Positions 27,221 to 36,318 are shown, counted from the first letter of the stretch. The stretch is DNA of 64,000 bases from Flavobacteriaceae bacterium (GCA_018608625.1 JABAZC010000040.1:1-64000); one strand, 5' to 3'. Notes: a model not told the origin generated them from the sequence alone. Numbers and translations: made by a program.

Positions 27221-28222
27221 ATGAGCAGCGAAAAAGACGCAAAATTAAAAGCCCTCAAGCTAACATTGGACAAGCTTGACAAAGCCTATGGCAAAGGCAC
27301 AGTAATGAGAATGAGTGATGCCCCAGTGATTGACGTGGAAGTAATTCCATCTGGATCTTTAGGGTTAGATATTGCACTCGGCGTCGGGGGCTACCCTAGA
27401 GGTCGTGTTGTGGAAATATATGGACCGGAATCTTCGGGGAAAACAACCCTAACTTTGCATGCAATTGCTGAAGCCCAAAAAGCAGGTGGTATTGCTGCAT
27501 TTATTGATGCAGAGCATGCCTTTGATCGTTTTTATGCTCAGAACTTGGGCGTTGATATAGATAACCTGATTATATCCCAGCCCGATAATGGTGAGCAAGC
27601 ATTAGAAATTGCCGATAACTTAATAAGATCTGGCGCTATTGACATGGTTGTGATTGATTCCGTAGCGGCACTTACTCCAAAAAGTGAAATAGAAGGTGAA
27701 ATGGGAGACTCTAAGATGGGCCTACATGCACGTTTGATGTCACAGGCGCTCAGAAAGCTTACGGGCTCAATTAGCAAAACAAATTGCACGATGATTTTCA
27801 TCAACCAATTACGTGAAAAAATTGGAGTGATGTTTGGGAATCCGGAAACCACAACTGGTGGTAATGCCTTGAAGTTTTATGCTTCGATTCGGTTAGATAT
27901 TCGTAGGTCTACACAAATAAAGGACAGTGAAGGAAATGTATTAGGGAACAAAACACGTGTTAAGGTTGTGAAAAACAAAGTAGCACCTCCTTTTCGATTG
28001 GCAGAATTTGACATCATGTACGGCCAAGGAGTTTCTAAGGTTGGAGAAATCCTAGATGTTGCTGTTGAGCACGAAATTGTTAAAAAGAGCGGTTCGTGGT
28101 TTAGTTATGCAGATACCAAACTTGGCCAAGGTCGAGATGCTGTGAAACAAATGATTAAAGACAATCCAGAGTTAATGGATGAGTTAGAAGAAAAAATAAA
28201 AGCTGTTCTAAAAGATGCTTAA
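27221..28222 (+). CDS. recA: Recombinase RecA
   Basis: ATP-dependent strand exchange protein for homologous recombination and repair. The 333-residue sequence has the Walker A motif GPESSGKT (68-75), the Walker B region [19 protein letters not shown], the loop segment [20 protein letters not shown] and the C-terminal domain. The closest -7-like sequence upstream, TATTTTAG near 27182-27189, has one mismatch. No LexA-type operator was recognised, but a 12-bp palindrome lies upstream. A terminator follows. Confidence 0.98.
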   Translation: MSSEKDAKLKALKLTLDKLDKAYGKGTVMRMSDAPVIDVEVIPSGSLGLDIALGVGGYPRGRVVEIYGPESSGKTTLTLHAIAEAQKAGGIAAFIDAEHAFDRFYAQNLGVDIDNLIISQPDNGEQALEIADNLIRSGAIDMVVIDSVAALTPKSEIEGEMGDSKMGLHARLMSQALRKLTGSISKTNCTMIFINQLREKIGVMFGNPETTTGGNALKFYASIRLDIRRSTQIKDSEGNVLGNKTRVKVVKNKVAPPFRLAEFDIMYGQGVSKVGEILDVAVEHEIVKKSGSWFSYADTKLGQGRDAVKQMIKDNPELMDELEEKIKAVLKDA

Positions 28223-28228
28223 TTTAAA

Positions 28229-28251
28229 ATCCCGAAGAATCGGGATTTTTT
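28229..28251 (+). terminator. Intrinsic terminator after recA
   Basis: ATCCCGA (28229-28235) and TCGGGAT (28240-28246) form a 7-bp stem with an AGAA loop followed by a T run. The end of the run touches the stop codon of the convergent acyltransferase gene. Confidence 0.88.
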
Positions 28252-28993
28252 ATGCCTTTGAATCAGCAATTAAAGAGTTTGAGATTAAATCATATACTTG
28301 AGAGCTCAATGTTGAAGTGTCTTCCGTGGTTAAATCGCTTGTTGAAATTGATGGAAACACTTTTACGCGCATTTTTCCAGCGCTTCCACTGAAAAAGCTA
28401 TACGATAGTCTTTCTTTATTGTCGTAAAAGATTAAGGGGACTAGTGGAATTTGATGATTAATTGCAAGACGAAAAGCCCCTGCTTTAAAACGATCTAAAA
28501 CTACCGATTCGTCTGGAACTCCCCCCTCTGGGAAAATACAAATACTTGCACCTTCCATGATCCGTTTTTGAGCTCTAATAAAAACTGCTTTCCGGCTTTT
28601 AGGGCTACTTCTATCTACCAAAATACAGGTACGTTTATAAAAAAACCCGAATATGGGTATTTTAACTAATTCCTTTTTCCCGATGAAAACAAAAGGGTGG
28701 TCTTTAACCGCAACGAGCATTAACATAATATCGGTCATTGAGGTGTGATTCGCGACAAAAACATAGCTTTGTCCTTTGACTAAGTTTTCCGATCGCTCAA
28801 CACGCCAATAACAGCCCATTCCAATTAAAATACATTTAGCCCAAATTCTGGCAAGCTTGAAAAAATATGGATACCATTTGGGTTTTAAAACTGAAATAAA
28901 CAAAAAAGGAAACATTAAGATAATGATTCCGGCTACAAGCACATAAAACCAAATTCTATAGAAAAGCCAAAATGGATACTTAATAACTTTCAT
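28250..28993 (-). CDS. 1-acyl-sn-glycerol-3-phosphate acyltransferase
   Basis: Adds the second acyl chain in phospholipid synthesis (PlsC family). The 247-residue protein has one or two N-terminal membrane segments (about 9-32), the HX4D motif in ANHTSMTDIMLM, and FPEGGVPDES, which contains the acceptor-binding motif. The ATG at 28993 (MKVIKYPF) is preferred to a TTG at 29002. A promoter-like element ends only 6 nt before this ATG, which suggests a leaderless or very short-leader mRNA. Confidence 0.93.
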   Translation of the reverse strand: MKVIKYPFWLFYRIWFYVLVAGIIILMFPFLFISVLKPKWYPYFFKLARIWAKCILIGMGCYWRVERSENLVKGQSYVFVANHTSMTDIMLMLVAVKDHPFVFIGKKELVKIPIFGFFYKRTCILVDRSSPKSRKAVFIRAQKRIMEGASICIFPEGGVPDESVVLDRFKAGAFRLAINHQIPLVPLIFYDNKERLSYSFFSGSAGKMRVKVFPSISTSDLTTEDTSTLSSQVYDLISNSLIADSKA

Positions 28994-28999
28994 CGCGTT

Positions 29000-29034
29000 C
29001 AAAATTACTAAAAAAATTGAGCTATTGGGTCAAA
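29000..29034 (-). promoter_or_regulatory. Promoter for the acyltransferase gene
   Basis: On the minus strand TTTG (29034-29031) and TAATTTTG (29007-29000) are separated by 23 bp, at the long end of the Bacteroidota spacing. The -7 box ends 6 nt before the start codon. This region overlaps the divergent trpS promoter. Confidence 0.45.
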
Positions 29035-29047
29035 AAAAGTACCTTTG
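29017..29047 (+). promoter_or_regulatory. Promoter for trpS
   Basis: TTG (29017-29019), a 20-bp spacer and TACCTTTG (29040-29047) match the Bacteroidota -33/-7 pattern. The start codon lies 28 nt downstream. Confidence 0.75.
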
Positions 29048-29075
29048 CTAATAATTCAGACAAATAATAAGTAAA

Positions 29076-30044
29076 ATGGCAAGAATTTTAACTGGTGTAC
29101 AGAGTACTGGAACCCCGCACTTAGGAAATATTTTAGGGGCAATTATACCTGCAATTGAAATGAGTAACGATCCAGAAAATGAATCTTATCTGTTTATTGC
29201 AGACATGCATTCTTTGACACAAATAAAAGATGCCAATACGCTTCGTCAAAACACCTATGCTACTGCTGCTACTTGGCTGGCTTTTGGCTTGAATATCGAA
29301 AAGACCTTGTTTTACAAACAAAGCAGCGTACCGCAGGTAACAGAATTATCTTGGTATTTGAGTTGCTTTTTTCCATTTTCAAGATTAGAATTAGCGCACA
29401 GTTTTAAAGACAAATCAGATCGGCTAGAAGATATAAATGGGGGCCTGTTTACATACCCAATGTTAATGGCTGCAGATATTTTACTGTACGATGCAGATAT
29501 TATTCCTGTAGGAAAAGACCAACTTCAACATATAGAAATGACCCGTGATGTTGCTTCAAGGGTGCACGCTAAGGTTGGAGATGTTTTTGTAATTCCAGAA
29601 GCTAAAATTCAGAAGGATAACATGTTAATCCCAGGAATTGATGGTCAAAAAATGAGTAAAAGCAAAGGAAATGTGATTGATATTTTTCAAACGGACAAGG
29701 CGCTTAGAAAACAAATCATGTCTATTCAGACCGACAGCACGTCGCTAGAAGCGCCGAAAGAGTGGTCAAGTTGTAATTCTTTTGCAATTTATAAATTACT
29801 AGCATCTGATTATCAAATCGCCGAAATGAAGAGAAACTATGAAGCTGGTGGATACGGATATGGCCATGCCAAACAAGCATTATTTGAATTAATTTGCGAG
29901 CAGTTTTCAGAGCAAAGAAAGCTCTATGCTTACTATATGGACAACTTAGAGGAAATAGATCAAGCTCTCGAAATTGGTGCTAAAAAAGCAGCTAAAGTAG
30001 CGAATGGTGTATTAGACCGTATTCGTGGAAAAATAGGCTATTAA
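29076..30044 (+). CDS. trpS: Tryptophanyl-tRNA synthetase
   Basis: Charges tRNA(Trp) with tryptophan. The 322-residue class I synthetase has the HIGH-like motif TGTPHLGN (11-18), the tryptophan-pocket region ADMHSLTQI, PVGKDQLQHIEMTRD, and KMSKS (192-196). It has its own -33/-7 promoter and is followed after 23 bp by the BI-1 family gene, which may share the transcript. Confidence 0.97.
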   Translation: MARILTGVQSTGTPHLGNILGAIIPAIEMSNDPENESYLFIADMHSLTQIKDANTLRQNTYATAATWLAFGLNIEKTLFYKQSSVPQVTELSWYLSCFFPFSRLELAHSFKDKSDRLEDINGGLFTYPMLMAADILLYDADIIPVGKDQLQHIEMTRDVASRVHAKVGDVFVIPEAKIQKDNMLIPGIDGQKMSKSKGNVIDIFQTDKALRKQIMSIQTDSTSLEAPKEWSSCNSFAIYKLLASDYQIAEMKRNYEAGGYGYGHAKQALFELICEQFSEQRKLYAYYMDNLEEIDQALEIGAKKAAKVANGVLDRIRGKIGY

Positions 30045-30067
30045 ACGAACAATTAACTTATTCTAAA

Positions 30068-30799
30068 ATGAGGAGATCAGGAAATCCCGCGCTGAGCAAA
30101 AGGACTTTTAATAATTTAAAATCAACCACTGGGGAAGTGATGACTCTTGACGGTACTGTGAACAAAACAGCCATGAGCCTCGCTATTTTGTTGTTTGCGG
30201 CCTACTACACGTACAGCAATGCAATTATGGATTACGTTTTGATTGGGTTGATTGGTGGATTTATTGTTGCACTAGTCACTATTTTTAAAAAAGAGTGGTC
30301 GCCTATAACAGTCCCAATATATGCCGTTCTGGAAGGGCTGTACCTTGGAGGTGTTTCTAAAATATTTGGGAACATGTTTGAACCAGGAATTGTTCCCCAA
30401 GCCATTTGCTTAACTTTGGGTATTTTAATTGCTCTTTTATTTGCCTACAAAACAAAAATAATTAAAGTAACAGAAAATTTTAAACTCGGTGTATTTGCTG
30501 CCACTGCTGGAATTTTAGTGGTCTATCTAATTAGTATTTTGATGAGCGCGTTTGGAGGCAGGGGTTTGCCAATCATGGACCCCACAAATACATCGATGAT
30601 AAGTATTGGGTTTTCTTTATTTGTGGTTGGGATCGCATCCCTAAATTTGGTTATGGATTTTGATTTTATTGAGCAAGGAGTAGAAAATGGTGCGCCTAAA
30701 TATATGGAATGGTATGGCGCTTTTGGGCTATTAATGACCCTGATATGGCTCTACCTTGAAATACTCAAGCTACTGGCAAAGACCAGCTCTAGAAAGTAA
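30068..30799 (+). CDS. Bax inhibitor-1/YccA family membrane protein
   Basis: A 243-residue protein with a short polar N-terminus (MRRSGNPALSKRTFNNLK) and about seven membrane helices ending with MEWYGAFGLLMTLIWLYLEI, the typical C-terminal part of the YccA-like branch of the BI-1 family. Members can act as pH-sensitive calcium leak channels or interact with the FtsH protease; which applies here is unknown. It follows trpS by 23 bp. Confidence 0.92.
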   Translation: MRRSGNPALSKRTFNNLKSTTGEVMTLDGTVNKTAMSLAILLFAAYYTYSNAIMDYVLIGLIGGFIVALVTIFKKEWSPITVPIYAVLEGLYLGGVSKIFGNMFEPGIVPQAICLTLGILIALLFAYKTKIIKVTENFKLGVFAATAGILVVYLISILMSAFGGRGLPIMDPTNTSMISIGFSLFVVGIASLNLVMDFDFIEQGVENGAPKYMEWYGAFGLLMTLIWLYLEILKLLAKTSSRK

Positions 30800-30846
30800 A
30801 TTTAGCTCATAAACTAAAAAAAGTCTTTTTTTTAATAAAAATTTTC

Positions 30847-30854
30847 TAACTTTG
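30847..30854 (+). promoter_or_regulatory. Promoter -7 element for the HU-like/SPOR gene
   Basis: TAACTTTG matches TAnnTTTG and ends 5 nt before the ATG at 30860, so the transcript would be leaderless or nearly so. No TTG at the -33 distance is visible; that region is a long T run. Confidence 0.5.
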
Positions 30855-30859
30855 GTTTC

Positions 30860-31789
30860 ATGCAATTAAGCCAGTACATAAGTGACTTACTATACCGCTA
30901 CGAATGTGTAACGATCCCTAGTTTTGGGGCGTTTTTATCACATCCTATTTCGGCACGAGTTAACGTTGATACAAGTGATTTTTATCCGCCACAAAAACAG
31001 CTTTCGTTTAACATTCAACTACAATCCAATGATGGATTATTAACAAGCTATATTTCTGAAGTAGAAAAAATTAGCTTTGAGATGGCGAATCGCAAAATTC
31101 AGAAACAGGTTATTCAACTCAAATCTCGTTTAGAAAAAGGCGAAACAGTTGAGTTTAAATATATTGGTGAATTGGCATCTTCTAAACAAGGGGTGATAAC
31201 GTTTGTTCCTTCTGATCATTTAAATTACATGACCCAGGCTTTTGGATTGGCAACATTTGTCTCTCCCTTAATTGAAAGAAAGGCCATTGTTAAGGAGATA
31301 GAAAAAGACGGAGTAATTGCTTTATCTTCCAGACGAAAAAGATCAAAACAATTCATGCGATATGCTTCTATGGCAGTTGTTTTTCTTGGGTTAAGCGGCT
31401 CTATTGGGTCTAACTTATATCTTGTACAAATTGAAAAAGAGAATACCCTTGCACAAGAACGTGCCACTGTAAGATTAGATACTAAAATTCAAGAAGCTAC
31501 CTTTATTATTGAAAATCCGCTTCCAGCTGTAACGGTAAACTTGAAAAAACAAAATGGAAGTTTTCATATTGTTGCTGGCGCTTTTAGAGTAGAAGCAAAC
31601 AGTAATAAAAAAATGCAACAACTAAAAGACCTAGGCTATAATGCACGCCGGATTGGGGTGAATAGGTATGGATTACACCAAGTTGTTTATGAAAGCTTTG
31701 AAACGCGAAAAGAGGCAGAAAAGGCTCTATTCAAAATTAGAAAAGCACACAACCGTGCTGCATGGTTGTTGATTAAAAACAGGCCTTAA
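30860..31789 (+). CDS. HU-like DNA-binding/SPOR domain transmembrane protein
   Basis: A 309-residue protein in three parts. Residues 1-140 resemble the HU-CCDC81 type of HU-like domains found in Bacteroidota (MQLSQYISDLLYRYECVTIP, FGAFLSHPISARVN, and the second unit around YIGELASSKQGVITF). A basic stretch (SSRRKRSKQF) precedes one membrane helix (about 167-189). Residues 233-307 are a SPOR domain (GSFHIVAGAFRVEANSNKKM, YGLHQVVYESFETRKEAEKA), which in other proteins binds denuded glycan at the division septum. The expected topology puts the HU part in the cytoplasm and SPOR in the periplasm, so it could link DNA or another cytoplasmic partner to the septal wall. That link is inference. It stands alone with its own promoter. 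Confidence 0.82.
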   Translation: MQLSQYISDLLYRYECVTIPSFGAFLSHPISARVNVDTSDFYPPQKQLSFNIQLQSNDGLLTSYISEVEKISFEMANRKIQKQVIQLKSRLEKGETVEFKYIGELASSKQGVITFVPSDHLNYMTQAFGLATFVSPLIERKAIVKEIEKDGVIALSSRRKRSKQFMRYASMAVVFLGLSGSIGSNLYLVQIEKENTLAQERATVRLDTKIQEATFIIENPLPAVTVNLKKQNGSFHIVAGAFRVEANSNKKMQQLKDLGYNARRIGVNRYGLHQVVYESFETRKEAEKALFKIRKAHNRAAWLLIKNRP

Positions 31790-31861
31790 TTTCTCCTATT
31801 GACTTAAATACTTAATGTTGTTCGGATCTTCGTCCTAAATAATCTTACATGTTATAAACTT

Positions 31862-32371
31862 ATGGAACCTAAATCCCCACAAGCCTCAAAAACAATAATG
31901 ACTGACACGGTCTTACCAAGTGAAACCAACGCCATTCATACTCTGTTTGGAGGTGAGCTATTGGCGCGGATGGATCGTGCTGCCAGCATATCTGCACAAC
32001 GACATTCCGGACAAATCGTGGTAACGGCATCTGTCAATCACGTTGCCTTCAAACATGCTGTTCCTTTAGGAAGTATTGTCACAGTTGAAGCAAAAGTATC
32101 TCGAGCTTTTAAAAGCTCAATGGAAGTGTATATCGATGTTTGGGTAGATAACAAAACCTCGAAGAGATCTGTAAAGGTCAACGAAGCTATTTTCACCTTT
32201 GTGGCTGTAGACGACAAAGGAACCCCTGTTTTAATTCCACAACTAGTCCCTGAATCAGAACAAGAAATTCAACGATTTGAAGGGGCGCTGAGGCGCAAAC
32301 AATTGAGTTTGGTTTTAGCTGGAAAAATGAAAGCGCAAGAGGCAACGGAACTTAAAGCGCTTTTTACATAG
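31862..32371 (+). CDS. Acyl-CoA thioesterase (hotdog fold, YciA/BACH-like)
   Basis: A 169-residue single-hotdog protein expected to hydrolyse acyl-CoA. It contains the signature HTLFGGELLARMDRAASISA and VVTASVNHVAFKHAVPLGS, with the conserved Gly-Gly and acidic residue, and a C-terminal extension after VPESEQEIQRF. The start at 31862 has a family-like MTDTVLPSETNAIHTLFGG a few residues later, so a start at the inner ATG is also possible. No strong promoter was recognised in the 72-bp gap upstream. Confidence 0.9.
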   Translation: MEPKSPQASKTIMTDTVLPSETNAIHTLFGGELLARMDRAASISAQRHSGQIVVTASVNHVAFKHAVPLGSIVTVEAKVSRAFKSSMEVYIDVWVDNKTSKRSVKVNEAIFTFVAVDDKGTPVLIPQLVPESEQEIQRFEGALRRKQLSLVLAGKMKAQEATELKALFT

Positions 32372-32396
32372 TTGGTGAGTATTTTGAACATAAAAC

Positions 32397-32597
32397 TTAC
32401 TTGATTTTGGAAAGACTCAAAGCCACACCAAAGCCAATTAGTCCTCCTCCAACAGTATTCTCATTTAAAAAAATACAAATAACGCCTACTATAAGTGACT
32501 TAATCCCAATTATTCTTTTTATTATTTTCAAACGACTTTTATAGTTTATAAATCCACTTTGAAGGGTTTTGAGTAGAGCTGTCTTTAAATATTCCAA
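32397..32597 (-). CDS. Possible small membrane protein (uncertain)
   Basis: A 66-codon frame overlapping the 3' end of the EnvC-like gene by 59 bp, starting with TTG. The product would be basic at the N-terminus and end in a hydrophobic stretch (IGIKSLIVGVICIFL, then GGGLIGFGVALSLSKIK). There is no ATG in the frame and I recognise no family. It may be a real small protein coupled to the upstream gene, or chance. Between the thioesterase stop and this frame nothing else is seen. Confidence 0.3.
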   Translation of the reverse strand: MEYLKTALLKTLQSGFINYKSRLKIIKRIIGIKSLIVGVICIFLNENTVGGGLIGFGVALSLSKIK

Positions 32598-33768
32598 AAC
32601 TAAGGATAGATTCCCCTGAGGCTTTATTTGTAATCACCTCTCCTATAGCTTGCTTTGTAACGACCTTATCTCCTTTATTCACGTAAAACTTAGACAGGTT
32701 TTTGTAAACAGTAATGTAGTTTCCGTGTCGAATCAAGATGGTGTTATTGCCATTTTTGGGTGTCATAATGCCTTGTACAACTCCTTCAAAGACAGCCCTA
32801 ACTTGCCCTGACTTACTTGTTGCGATACGAACTCCGTTGCTTTTAATCGTTAAAGAAGGGTCAATGGGGGACGGGTTATTTCCGTAACGTAATTTTACCA
32901 CACCATTAGCCACGGGCCATGGAAGTTTTCCTTTATTAGAAGTGAAGTTTGCAGCTAATATCTTTTGCTCAGGGGTCAATGAAAACACTTTAAGTTTAGA
33001 GGATTTACCTGCTTTTTTATTAGAAGCTGCTATCGCTGCCTGAATGATTTTTCGAATCTCTTTGTCAATCTTCTCTGTCTCGCGCTGCTTTGTTTTTATC
33101 TGGGCTGAATACTGAGATAAATCAGCTTTAATATCCTTTATAAGGGATTCTTGCTGCTGTAGCTCCTGGTCTAGGGTTGACTTCGCAATTTTATTTTCTG
33201 CGATAAGGATTTGCTTATCCTTTTTTTGCTTTAAGAGTTTAATATTAAGTGATTGCATGTTAGCGGTTTCGATCTTTATCAATTCTGCCTGCAGCTTTTG
33301 ATAGTCTGCATATTGCTTTATGTACTGCAAACGCTTATAGGCTTGCTGGAAATTACTTGACGACAGTAAAAACATAAGCTTGTTCTGGTCTGCCCGGCTC
33401 TTGTAGGCCTTAACAATCATCTTTGCATAATCCGCTTTTAAGGCTTTTAACTTTAGTCGTAATTTAGATATTTTGGTCTGGTTGCTATTGATCTCGCGTG
33501 TTAGAAGATTTGCTTGTTGGTTGGTGATGCTGATTAAATTTTTACGTTTTTTAATCTTGAAGTTTAAATCTTCAACAACAGAAAAAACGGACTTCTGTTC
33601 CTTTTTTCCCGCAAACAACAACGTACTTATTTGCTGTATTTCACGCTGTAATTCACGACGGCGTTGTTCTAATTCTTGCTGTTTCTTACTTTGAGAAAAA
33701 CCACTTAAGTGCAGCATTAATGTCAAAAATAGAACGGCGAATGTAAAGCGTGAGTTAGTTAATTTCAT
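32539..33768 (-). CDS. EnvC-like murein hydrolase activator (degenerate M23 domain)
   Basis: A 409-residue secreted protein: signal peptide (about 1-25, ending LSGFSQ), a long coiled coil (about 26-245) and a C-terminal LytM/M23 fold (about 285-405). The zinc-binding His and Asp of active M23 peptidases are not conserved: the segment that should start with HxxxD reads SNGVRIAT, and the HxH segment reads LSFGIFK. The structural LIRHGNYITVYKNL is kept. This is the state of EnvC and NlpD, which activate amidases rather than cut peptidoglycan. It is the last well-supported gene of a five-gene envelope operon and overlaps the DUF4292 gene by 4 bp. Confidence 0.9.
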   Translation of the reverse strand: MKLTNSRFTFAVLFLTLMLHLSGFSQSKKQQELEQRRRELQREIQQISTLLFAGKKEQKSVFSVVEDLNFKIKKRKNLISITNQQANLLTREINSNQTKISKLRLKLKALKADYAKMIVKAYKSRADQNKLMFLLSSSNFQQAYKRLQYIKQYADYQKLQAELIKIETANMQSLNIKLLKQKKDKQILIAENKIAKSTLDQELQQQESLIKDIKADLSQYSAQIKTKQRETEKIDKEIRKIIQAAIAASNKKAGKSSKLKVFSLTPEQKILAANFTSNKGKLPWPVANGVVKLRYGNNPSPIDPSLTIKSNGVRIATSKSGQVRAVFEGVVQGIMTPKNGNNTILIRHGNYITVYKNLSKFYVNKGDKVVTKQAIGEVITNKASGESILSFGIFKDSSTQNPSKWIYKL

Positions 33769-34532
33769 TTTAGTTCAATTGCTTTATATCCCTTAGGAAT
33801 CTTAAAAGGAAAACGTAAAGACTGACCCAAAATTACGGATTTTAAATTCAAATTTAAAGTCGTTTGCACATCCGAGATGGTCGCGGTGATGGTCATCTTT
33901 TCTGGAAGTACCAAACCATCTATTTTTTGATAAGACGGATACTGAATATTTAAGAAGTTGCGATTTGCTTGTTGACTCAATTGTTGAGAGTCCATTTTAA
34001 AGTAAGTAGGGTTGATTAAGTATAAAAGGTCAAATAAATCGTTAGATCGTTTAGGCCTCAACTCATAAGAGCTGGGGTGTACTGTTTTGTTAAAACGATT
34101 TGGGTGAATCTCAAATAGTGCTTCGCCCAACAAAAGGTTTTGAAGGTTTTCAAACTGTAAATCTGTTCCTAAAAATGAATTGATAAGCGCATAGTCGCCA
34201 TCAAAATAGGTGTTGTCCAGCTTATTGTAGAAACGAACGCGGTCGGGAGTAATTTTAACGCGTACCATATTTAAAAAAGCATTGACCCAAATAGTGTTAT
34301 CATAGCCCATTCGAAGCGTTAAGGTATGCGCTTCAGAGCGATCCCCTTGGGTCAATTCAACTTTAAGTCGCCCTTGAAGTGTGGTAAATCTTGACTGGAA
34401 TTTATTATGGTTTTTAACAATTTTATTCACGGACATTCGTCTCTCTAATCCGCTAGAAGTGCTCAATGTTTTAGTGCTTTTACAACCTAAAAAAAGAACG
34501 ATTAATGCTAAACTATATATTAGTTTTTTCAT
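33765..34532 (-). CDS. DUF4292 lipoprotein
   Basis: A 255-residue lipoprotein with lipobox LIVLFLGC (C17). The body (about 38-255) matches what I know as DUF4292, a Bacteroidota family with a LolA/LolB-like half-barrel: NKFQSRFTTLQGRLKVEL, LRMGYDNTIWVNAFLNM, NLQNLLLGEALF and PEKMTITATI. By analogy it could bind lipids or lipoproteins at the envelope, but no role is established. It overlaps both the TPR gene and the EnvC-like gene by 4 bp, so translation is likely coupled. Confidence 0.85.
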   Translation of the reverse strand: MKKLIYSLALIVLFLGCKSTKTLSTSSGLERRMSVNKIVKNHNKFQSRFTTLQGRLKVELTQGDRSEAHTLTLRMGYDNTIWVNAFLNMVRVKITPDRVRFYNKLDNTYFDGDYALINSFLGTDLQFENLQNLLLGEALFEIHPNRFNKTVHPSSYELRPKRSNDLFDLLYLINPTYFKMDSQQLSQQANRNFLNIQYPSYQKIDGLVLPEKMTITATISDVQTTLNLNLKSVILGQSLRFPFKIPKGYKAIELK

Positions 34533-35887
34533 GGGTTTTTTTCTAATGACAGAGCCTTATTTTTAAACGAGTCCGATTCTTTAATATTTCCTTGCAGCCT
34601 AAAAGTAGTACTTAATTCTCTGTAAAAGTTACGTTGAAGTGTTTTGTTATCGATGACGTAATCTAGACCCATTATTAAATAATCCGAAGCCAACTCCAAA
34701 TTGTTAAGCTGTCTGTTCGCTGTGCCATTTACTAAATATAAAAGAGGTTGCGACGGGTAAAAATCTATTTGCTTATTGGCAAAGTTCGAGGCTTTTTCAA
34801 ATTGATTGGTTTCTAAATACAGCAGTGCTAAGTTTTTTATAACGTTAAAATTATTAGGGTCAAATTCTAATGCTTTTTGGTAATACGAAATTGCTTTTTG
34901 AGGGTCTTTTTGATTGTAATAATAATTTGCTAACTCCAAGTCAGAACGCGTTGGCGCCTTTTGGTCAGCCGCATTTGTAACCTCGATTAATGCAGATTGA
35001 TACTGTGGAAATTTCGCCACAAACTGTATAAAGTCATTCAACACCTTTGCTTTAATAGCGGGTTCGACAACACTGCTTATTGTGACAGTTTTCATCGACT
35101 CAATCGCTCTATCATAGTCTTCAGAGTCCAAATAAAACTTATACAAGGCGACATGAGCTAAATGAGATTTTGGGTGTTGTAACAAAAATGATTGCGCGGT
35201 CTCAAACGCTTCTTGATTTTGATTTATGTTAATGTAAGCGTAGATTAAATTTATAAAATTACGGGGCGTTTCGGGTGACTCCATTAGACGGTAATTTAGA
35301 TGCGCAATTCGCTTGGCTTCCTCTCCACTCAAATCATAGACTTCCTCTCTAATTTCATCTCTTATTGGACTAATTCCTAAGTTAGTATCTAGTCTATCTA
35401 GGACGCTCAATGCCTCATTATAATTGCCAACATTTATATACAAGTTGGCCAAATCTTGATGATAATCAGAGCTCCTATACAGTAGAGGTTTTAGCGCTTC
35501 AATAGCATCCTCATAACGCGCTTGTTCCACATATAAATGATACAAGCTTTCTTTATACCAAAAGTTAGTATCATTTAATGCAATCGCCTTTTTGAAATTC
35601 ATTTCAGCTTTTTGGAATTGTTCGTACTTAAAATAATTGGTTCCTAACTCAAAAAAAATAGCTGATTCAGAAGAATCTATTTCTATGCATAACAGTAACT
35701 CTTCGATTGCCTTAGAGAAATTTTCGAGGGCCTTATGTTTTAATGCCTCATAGAAGTGGGCTTGGAACTCAACGTGATAGGAGTCTTCCGAAGCAGACTC
35801 GGTAGAGTCTATTTCGATTTGAGAATGTGCTCCAAAAGAGAGTGTTAAAGCGCAAACAACAACTAAACTATATTGAACTATTTTCAT
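34529..35887 (-). CDS. Secreted or periplasmic TPR-repeat protein
   Basis: A 452-residue protein with a signal peptide ([20 protein letters not shown], then HSQIEID) and about nine tetratricopeptide repeats, for example KHKALENFSKAIEELLLCIE, AEMNFKKAIALNDTNFWYKE and AISYYQKALEFDPNN. TPR arrays bind other proteins. Its place between dut and the DUF4292 lipoprotein, with 1-bp and 4-bp overlaps, suggests a role in the envelope together with the downstream genes. The partner is unknown. Confidence 0.87.
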   Translation of the reverse strand: MKIVQYSLVVVCALTLSFGAHSQIEIDSTESASEDSYHVEFQAHFYEALKHKALENFSKAIEELLLCIEIDSSESAIFFELGTNYFKYEQFQKAEMNFKKAIALNDTNFWYKESLYHLYVEQARYEDAIEALKPLLYRSSDYHQDLANLYINVGNYNEALSVLDRLDTNLGISPIRDEIREEVYDLSGEEAKRIAHLNYRLMESPETPRNFINLIYAYININQNQEAFETAQSFLLQHPKSHLAHVALYKFYLDSEDYDRAIESMKTVTISSVVEPAIKAKVLNDFIQFVAKFPQYQSALIEVTNAADQKAPTRSDLELANYYYNQKDPQKAISYYQKALEFDPNNFNVIKNLALLYLETNQFEKASNFANKQIDFYPSQPLLYLVNGTANRQLNNLELASDYLIMGLDYVIDNKTLQRNFYRELSTTFRLQGNIKESDSFKNKALSLEKNP

Positions 35888-36318
35888 TAGTTTCCAGTAC
35901 TGCCAAAACCACCTTCACCTCTAGAGGTTTCATTTAATTCTTGGACTTCAATCCATTCAGCACGCTCGTGTTTCGCAATCACTAATTGTGCAATTCGTTC
36001 GCCATCTTCGATCTTAAAGTCTGTGGTAGACAGATTGACTAAAATTACACCGATTTCCCCTCGGTAATCAGCATCTACTGTTCCGGGGCTATTAAGGACT
36101 GTTAAGCCATGTTTAGCCGCCAAACCGCTTCTAGGGCGTACCTGCGCTTCAAATCCAACAGGGAGCTCTATTTGTAGACCCGTTTTAATAATTGTACGCT
36201 CTAATGGTTTTAAAACAATAGGCGCAGATAAATTCGCATGAAGATCCATCCCTGCTGACGCTATTGTTTCGTAGGCTGGTAGTTTATGTGTTGATTTATT
36301 TATGATTTTAATCGTCAT
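35887..36318 (-). CDS. dut: Deoxyuridine 5'-triphosphate nucleotidohydrolase
   Basis: Hydrolyses dUTP to dUMP and pyrophosphate, keeping uracil out of DNA and feeding dTMP synthesis. The 143-residue trimeric dUTPase has its motifs in order: [33 protein letters not shown], a region containing GERIAQLVI, and the C-terminal [10 protein letters not shown]. It overlaps the flippase gene by 11 bp and the TPR gene by 1 bp. Confidence 0.96.
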   Translation of the reverse strand: MTIKIINKSTHKLPAYETIASAGMDLHANLSAPIVLKPLERTIIKTGLQIELPVGFEAQVRPRSGLAAKHGLTVLNSPGTVDADYRGEIGVILVNLSTTDFKIEDGERIAQLVIAKHERAEWIEVQELNETSRGEGGFGSTGN

